DNA of 64,000 nucleotides from Ctenosaura bakeri (lineage: Eukaryota > Chordata > Lepidosauria > Squamata > Iguanidae). The notes below the pieces were generated by a model. The model worked only from the letters and a program-made list of their open reading frames with translations, was not told the DNA's origin and did not search any database. Positions 58,186 through 64,000 of the stretch are shown here, one piece after another. The position numbers were made by a program, and so were the translations under genes. The DNA is taken from NCBI GenBank assembly GCA_948474755.1, contig CAOLHI010000965.1:62001-126000 (forward strand), in the 5' to 3' direction. Each line of letters starts with the position of its first letter. The first letter of the stretch is position 1.

Positions 58186-59449
58186 AGCAGATGTTTGTCT
58201 CTTGTCCATGGTAGGTAGTGGGGGAGGATATAACCTTATGGTGGATGCCTTGGGCACATCCTTTGGGTGTAGGGTAAGGCTCTAAATCTGCCTAAGGTCC
58301 TGAGACCCAGGGGGTGGGAAAGGAAGCTGCCATTGAGACTGATCTAGAAATAGGATTCTCAACTGCAGGGTCCTGGGATTTTGGTGGGAGCTCCTCCTGG
58401 GTTTACTTTCCCCCTTTCCAGGTTACTGAGGAGCAACCCAAGTAATTGGATTGCTTGTGAGGCTCAGGTGGCTTGCCCATGGGAAGGCTGTGGAGGTGGT
58501 CACTGGAGTGTCACCTGACCTCAGCTGGACCTGCATCAAGTTGCTCCCCCTTGCTTGCTTCATCTCCAGGCTAGTGCAATGTAATGCAGTGTTACTCCAA
58601 AATGTGGGTGACTTGGGTCCATCCATGATGTCAGGACCACCACATGACAATGGAAAATTAATTAGCTCAATTAGAAGGCCTGTGAGAGGGGGATAAACTA
58701 ACAAGATCCTTGACACCAATTTTTATGGGGTCCTAGCAGGAAAAAAAACAGCCAGAGATTCCAAATAAGCTGAAATGTGTTTTATCGAAAAAGGTTCAAT
58801 CATGCACACAAAAGATTCAAGCACTCACACAAGAGATAACTGAAGGATAAAGGGAGGAAAGTTGTTGATAGCGGAGTTTTAGGGAATGGGAAATAATTAC
58901 CAATCTGGAAAGCAGCAAAGAAAGCAGTGATGTGGCTTCAACTAGTGCCTAAGGATAGTACTTATTTGGCAATCAGAGTGACAATGGTGTGATACTGCAT
59001 CAAACTGCTCAAAACAGAGGGGTTTTATACCCAAAATATTCCTGGAGGGCATGGGTGTGAATTGCTGTCCAGCCAAGCAAACAGTGGAAGTTGCAACATG
59101 GACAATAGAATCTGGAAAGGACTCATCATGGCAGGCAATGTGAAAGGCATGGTTTAGCATTCATTAGCAAAGATGAATGGGATCATGCACTCCAAGGCTT
59201 GGTGCCTGACAGGAAGGAGATTCTCCTGTCAGGGAGGGATTCCCTGAACCACACGGGACCCTGAAGACCTCCATTGCAGCTAAATGAGAACCAGTGGGAG
59301 TCAATTGGAAGAGACTGATGAGCTGGTTCCCAGGCTGTGGGAAAATGATCACAGGCTTTGGAGATGTCAGGAGATGAGTTTTCTCAGCCTCCCATAAGGG
59401 AGATTACACTTTGCTGACGTTGGATTCCTTGTACCTATTCAAATTTAAA
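58186..59449. other. No gene recognised
   Basis: Sequence of mixed composition following the SGNH-like frame. It may be the rest of that element. No LTR, recombinase motif or splice-consistent phosphatase exon was seen. Confidence 0.4.
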
Positions 59450-60188
59450 TTGGATTAATGAATAACAAGGCACCCTTGATTTGCAACAGTTGACTGACTT
59501 TACTTAATTCAAGTTTCTTCTTGGGATTTTAAAATTTAAAGAGACAGTATTGTTATTATTATTTTTATCTCTTAAAGTAATTTTACAGATCAAGTTCTAA
59601 ATAACCACAATGACTCAGCTTTCTTCACAGTTATACTTTGGATATAAACAATTTGGAATTAATATTATGTTTTTAAAGAAATTTTTTGACTCAGAAGGTT
59701 TTTAATTTTTTATTTTTCCTGCTCTTTTTTCAATAAAAGGAATTTGGAGGACCGTGGGTGGTAGAATGTTCTTATTATGTGAAGCTATATAAAAATATTT
59801 GATTTGATTGCTTTTTAAGAATAATAATAGTTTTTGAAGTGCTGTCTGGATTTAAGGATTTCTGCTATATTAATTGAGACATTTTGGATACTTTGTTTTG
59901 TTGCCCTCTTTTTTAAAAAAACTCCTCTTTTGGCTGGGAACTGGATTCTGACACTTCGTTTTCTATACTTGGCAGGCTGCCAAGTAGATTTCCTGAGAAT
60001 TTTTGATAGTTGAGTAAAAATAGTTGCAGCTGCAGATTATTTTGGTTTTGGAATTTTTGTTATAAATATTTTGCTTTTTTATGACATGACTCAAGGGCTG
60101 TACTTTAATAAAAAGAAACTGTTTTAATGGAGAATTAGAAGGTGGAGTTTGGAAATGTTTGTATCCTTATTTTGTAAATTGGACCTTT

Positions 60189-60306
<118 letters not shown>

Positions 60307-60448
60307 GATTATTGGATTAATGGATTTTTGAAAAGAAAGTTTTTAAATTTTTTAAAAGGGATTTTTTTTAAAAGAAAGAATATGTTCTTTTTTTGGAAAA
60401 GGAAAAAATGCTTGGCTCTACTTTTTTTCTTTTAATTTTTTTAAAAAT

Positions 60449-61540
60449 ATGGCCTCTTCTATAAAAAAAGATGACAGCTAGTAAGGACTCAATGGAGTAT
60501 ACAAAAGTCCCGGATTACTTTACTATTTTTTGGCAGAGTTTAGGCAATTTAAAACAAATAATGACAACAGATTTGAAGATCTTGCTGGAAGAGTGGATAG
60601 TGTTAATGAGAGAGTTTATAAACTTTATGAAAAAGTGAACAGAGTGATGGAGAATATCAGACAGGAGGTCAAACAAGTAACTGCTGAAGTTAAAAAAATT
60701 CAACATGTTGGAAAAAAACTGTAGAAGTTCAAGAGAATAAGAAATCAATTGTGGTTTTAACTAAGAAGACATAGGATCTAGAAGTTAAGTCTTCACAGAT
60801 GGAAGTAAGAACCTCTCAATTAGAAATAAAGACTCAACAAAAATTTTGGAAACATATGGATAAGATGGCATTAAGAGACAAAGAAAGCTATTTGAGAATT
60901 TGTGTACCTCCTGAGAAGGGTGAGGATTTACAACTGAAATTAATAGAAAATTTGGCTAAATTTTTGGAAGAAGATGAAGACAAGATAGAAGCAAACCTCA
61001 ACTGAGTCTAAACTCAGTGTATGCTAAGAAAATGAAAGTACCAAGAGATATAATAATCCCATTCTCATCAAGAAGATGGAGACACCAGATTTTGGATATG
61101 CATCGTAAGACACCATGGGAGATTCAACACCCAGCTTATTCTCTTTAAAAGAGATCCCAGTGAGAATCCTTAGAAAAAGGAAGGCTTACACTCCATTAGT
61201 GAATGTTCTTAGAAGCAAAAATATACCATTTACTTGGGACAGACTTGAGGGTCTGATTTTTACATTTAGAAAATGTAATTTTTTACATTTACATAAAATG
61301 TAAAAAAAAATCTATTGAAAACATGAATCAGTTGTGAGTGCTCACAAGAATGAGTTACAAAGTCATAAAGACCAGGAAAGACCAGGTGAATCACAAAAAT
61401 CAGAAGCCAAACTGGAGGTACAGCAAAAGATGCGGATCAGAATGGAGAATGCAGGGAAACTTCAAAGACAGCAGGAGCTGTATCTTCAGAATCTCTGCAA
61501 GATGATAATAATGATGAAGTACTATCTCCTGTCATGCTGA
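60449..61540 (+). pseudogene. L1 ORF1 protein, degraded
   Basis: It starts MASSIKKDDS at 60449. A coiled-coil frame is read at 60530-60724 (NNDNRFEDLAGRVDSVNERV, RQEVKQVTAEVKKIQ). This is followed by an RRM-like piece (RDKESYLRICVPPEKGEDLQ, 60799-61005) and the C-terminal domain (VRILRKRKAYTPLVNVLRSK, 61115-61303). A Lys/Gln/Glu-rich tail lies at 61334-61540. It is interrupted by several stops and frameshifts. Confidence 0.8.
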
Positions 61541-61577
61541 AGACTCATTTGGATTTTTCACCATCAACTGCTTAAAC

Positions 61578-62665
61578 ATGGATTACATGGATTACCATGC
61601 AGGGGGGAAAAATAACACCTTTCATTATCTAAAGAAGTTGAATTTGGACTTGATTTGTTTACAAGAAACTCATATACAAAGTAGAAACCAGAAACTCTTG
61701 ATACAAAAAAGATTAGGAGAAGAGTTTATTTCTGCTGGACAACATAAAAAGAATGGAGTGGTAATGTATGTAAGATCAAAATTATCTCCTCAATTGGTGA
61801 TCTTTGATGAGGAAGGGAGATTTATAGGAGTTGAAGTTACTATTAATGGAGAAAAATGTTGGTATTGGGAGTATATGTTCCAATTTTCCAAAGGTCAACG
61901 TTAATTCAGAAACTGAATATAATTTTATCTGAAATGTCTTATGAAAAATGGTGTTTAATGGGGGATTGGAACAGGTAGGGTCATCATTGATGGATAATTC
62001 TTCATCTAAAGATCTAAAGAAAACCCAAGGTTATCTACCCAATGATTTTTTGAACTGATGGGAAATTTGCAAACTACAGATATATGGAGACTTAAACATC
62101 CCAATGAGAAAGATTTTTCCCTTTTTTTTTGGACAGACACAAATCTCATTCAAGATTAGATAGGATATGGCTATCAAAGACTGACAGATAAAATTTATAA
62201 GGGGGAAATTCTCTCCAAAACTGTGTCAAATCACAATCCTGTGATAATGTATATCAGAAAAACAAGTAAATTTGTTTGGAGATTAAATGATTCTTTGATG
62301 AGGAAAACAGAAGTAAATGCAAAACAAGAGATTAACGAATTCTTTGAAAGAAATGTAAATATAAAAACAAACATCAGAGCTGAATGGGAGGCAAGTAAAG
62401 CATATATAAGAGGATATTTTATTACAGTAAACTGAAAATTTAGAAAACAGGTGGAGAAAACACAAAAAAAATTAGATGAGATAAAAAAGGAAGAAGATGA
62501 ATTGAAGAATTGTCCCGAGAATATAGACTTTCAAAAGAAGGTAAAACTACTAAGAAATCAACTGTCAAATGTTGATGATGGAAGAAATGGAAAGGAAATT
62601 GAAATTTTTGAAACAGAAAAATTTTCCAATGTGCAAATAAACCAGGAAAATAGCTTGCCTATTTA
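61578..62665 (+). pseudogene. L1 ORF2 endonuclease part
   Basis: LDLICLQETHIQSRNQ and KKNGVVMYVRSKLSPQL match the L1 endonuclease (PDIICLQETHI, KKRGVTVYVGKKF at 13.0 kb). Further pieces are FIGVEVTINGEK, SNHNPVIMYI (the SDHNP motif with Asp changed to Asn) and FVWRLNDSLM, followed by the linker KNCPENIDFQKKVKLLRNQL. Coding similarity stops near 62665, before the RT. It is broken by stops. Confidence 0.8.
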
Positions 62666-62848
62666 AAAATTCTTCCTAGGTTCATATTGTGGATTCCTAT
62701 GTTCCTTTATCCTGCAACTTAAATTTATACCTTCTCTCAATATCTATTCCTTTAATCTGCCAATTCTAGAGTCTTAATCCTGTTTTACACCTGAAAAAAA
62801 CAGAAAGAGAAAAAAAGCAGCAATATCCACATTCTGTGGGTTGCCCAC

Positions 62849-63174
62849 TGTCGGGTTCCCCACATTTTATTGCTTTTGTATGACAGTAGACTGAGGGAAT
62901 AGTGGTAGTAGAATGTTAGGTTATTTCTAGGTGCTGAACATTCCTTCCGGCTGGAATTTCAAAGGACCCGTTTGGCCAGATAGTAGTCATGGTGATTGGG
63001 GTCGTTTGTCCTTTTACAACCATCTCAGGAGAAACTGTCTGTTTAAGTGTAGAGTGTGGGAAACAGATCCCATTCTCGAGCTTTGACGTCTGTAAGACAG
63101 CATCCCTTACTATGTTTCAATAAATCTTCTATCAAGTTTATTGATTACGTGTGAGCGTGAATCTGTTCCTGACA
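62849..63174 (+). mobile_element. 5' LTR of a Ty3/gypsy element
   Basis: This 326-bp sequence reads TGTCGGGTTCC...TTCCTGACA, with inverted TGTC/GACA ends and AATAAA near 63119. It lies directly upstream of a gag frame. The bases after it (GAAAGCTCGAGAATC) occupy the primer-binding position. The partner 3' LTR is outside the window. The short LTR, gag type and termini separate it from the ~900-bp LTR family elsewhere in the window. Confidence 0.75.
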
Positions 63175-63199
63175 GAAAGCTCGAGAATCTTTTCCAAAA

Positions 63200-64000
63200 A
63201 TGCACCAAGTGATGGACCAGTCAATTACTGAAGAAGAGAGAGCATCTGCAGAATCTGATGGAGCTGCAGAGACTGAAGTGCCTATGGATACCAAGGCAAA
63301 ATTATGCCTGAACGAGGCTATGGAAACCCCCACAAGCGGCCAAACCTGGGTCTGGGGAGAGAAGCCACGTATGACGCTGAGACAACGCAGAAGGGCTGCT
63401 AGATGGGACACTTCAGCAAAAGACCTGTCCCTTTTGGAGGAAATAACCCACATGGAAACAGAACTGGAGAGAAAAGATGAGGAGATACTGGAACTCAGGA
63501 CCATGCTACATGAGATGCGCATCCGTCCCTCACAGGCAGGGAGAACACCAGGACGAGAACCATGAGCTGCCGTCCCAGTGGCAGGCAACCAGTCGGGCAA
63601 GCCCCAGCGCCACCATTACTCAGAAATGTTGGAGACCTGAAAGCATCCTTCAACGGGAAGGGGGAGAAACTCTCTTTTTTATGACTATGGCAAATAATTT
63701 CATGATTGATCATGGCCATCTGTTTCGGGATGATGCGGCCCGAATTCGATACCTCAGCCAGAGGTTGAAAGGCCTGGCAGCTGACTGGGTAGTGAACCTG
63801 TATGACACACGTGCCCCCGAAACTGAAAATCTGCAGCTCTTCATGAACCACCTGCGCGAACACTTTGAGGACCCTCACCTACTGGAAAAAAACAAATATC
63901 AACTAAAACGAATGAAACAAGGCAAGAATGATGTGGGAACATATTCCCGTGAATTCAGAAACCTGGCCACCAAAGTCCCGTGGAATGATGAAATCCTTAT
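63200..64000 (+). pseudogene. Ty3/gypsy gag, frameshifted, cut by window edge
   Basis: The first frame (63200-63565) starts MHQVMDQSITEEERAS and contains a short coiled coil (LLEEITHMETELERKDEEIL). It ends in a TGA, and similarity continues in another frame as VGDLKASFNGKGEKLS. At the T6 run near 63677 the frame shifts again to FFMTMANNFMIDHGHLFRDD, then IRYLSQRLKGLAADWVVNLY, HLREHFEDPHLLEKNKYQLK and TYSREFRNLATKVPW, the capsid-like region of the Retrotrans_gag family. Gag forms the virus-like particle. The two shifts suggest decay. The rest of the element lies beyond 64000. Confidence 0.82.

Overview
This window is animal DNA, most likely from a squamate reptile. No bacterial operon, CRISPR array or rRNA is present. 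The evidence is a minus-strand vertebrate protein tyrosine phosphatase gene with short exons and GT-AG splice sites, embedded in a dense mix of L1, CR1, L2 and Ingi/Vingi-like LINEs, tRNA-derived SINEs, Ty3/gypsy elements and retrovirus-like LTRs. That mix is typical of lizards and snakes. The species is inferred from repeat content, not proven.

The only host gene I can support is a PTPN20-like non-receptor tyrosine phosphatase on the minus strand. Five exons were placed, in coding order: 53858-54009, 51607-51697, 6371-6705, 5219-5434 and 3829-3891. Phases agree across every junction. They give the region before the catalytic domain, the KNRY substrate loop, the WPD loop, the HCSAGIGRSG signature loop and the Q-loop. 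The last exon and the 5' exons were not found. A 44.9-kb intron (6706-51606) holds most of the repeats.

Layout. 1-8205: 3' half of the gene plus an antisense L1 piece, a foldback MITE-like repeat and SINE fragments. 8206-28314: minus-strand LTR sequence with a degraded gag-like reading frame (25.6-27.5 kb) and no polymerase. It is split by a plus-strand L1 (10050-23787, 11-bp target duplication), which is itself split by a 6.4-kb Ingi/Vingi-like LINE (15873-22307, 14-bp target duplication). 28315-34690: a solo LTR, a decayed Ty3/gypsy element carrying a second solo LTR and a SINE, then a CR1 3' end. 34691-38480: an antisense Vingi-like LINE split by a third solo LTR, then an L1 3' fragment. 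38501-46175: an LTR-like sequence split by a 7.1-kb L1 (38840-45958, 13-bp target duplication). 46.2-54.2 kb: smaller repeats and the two upstream phosphatase exons. 54.2-64 kb: a solo LTR, a decayed SGNH-hydrolase-like reading frame, an L1 lacking its 3' half, and the 5' LTR and start of gag of a Ty3/gypsy element that runs off the right edge.

The most notable structure is the insertion archaeology. Nested elements have exact target-site duplications, so relative ages can be read directly. Five related LTRs share a conserved U5 block but have divergent U3 regions; the four with both outer flanks visible are solo copies with 4-bp duplications. Nothing here looks like a wholly new biological system. 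The best candidates for novelty are the Vingi-like LINE, whose two coding regions lie in one frame separated by a single stop, and the gag-only retrovirus-like element.
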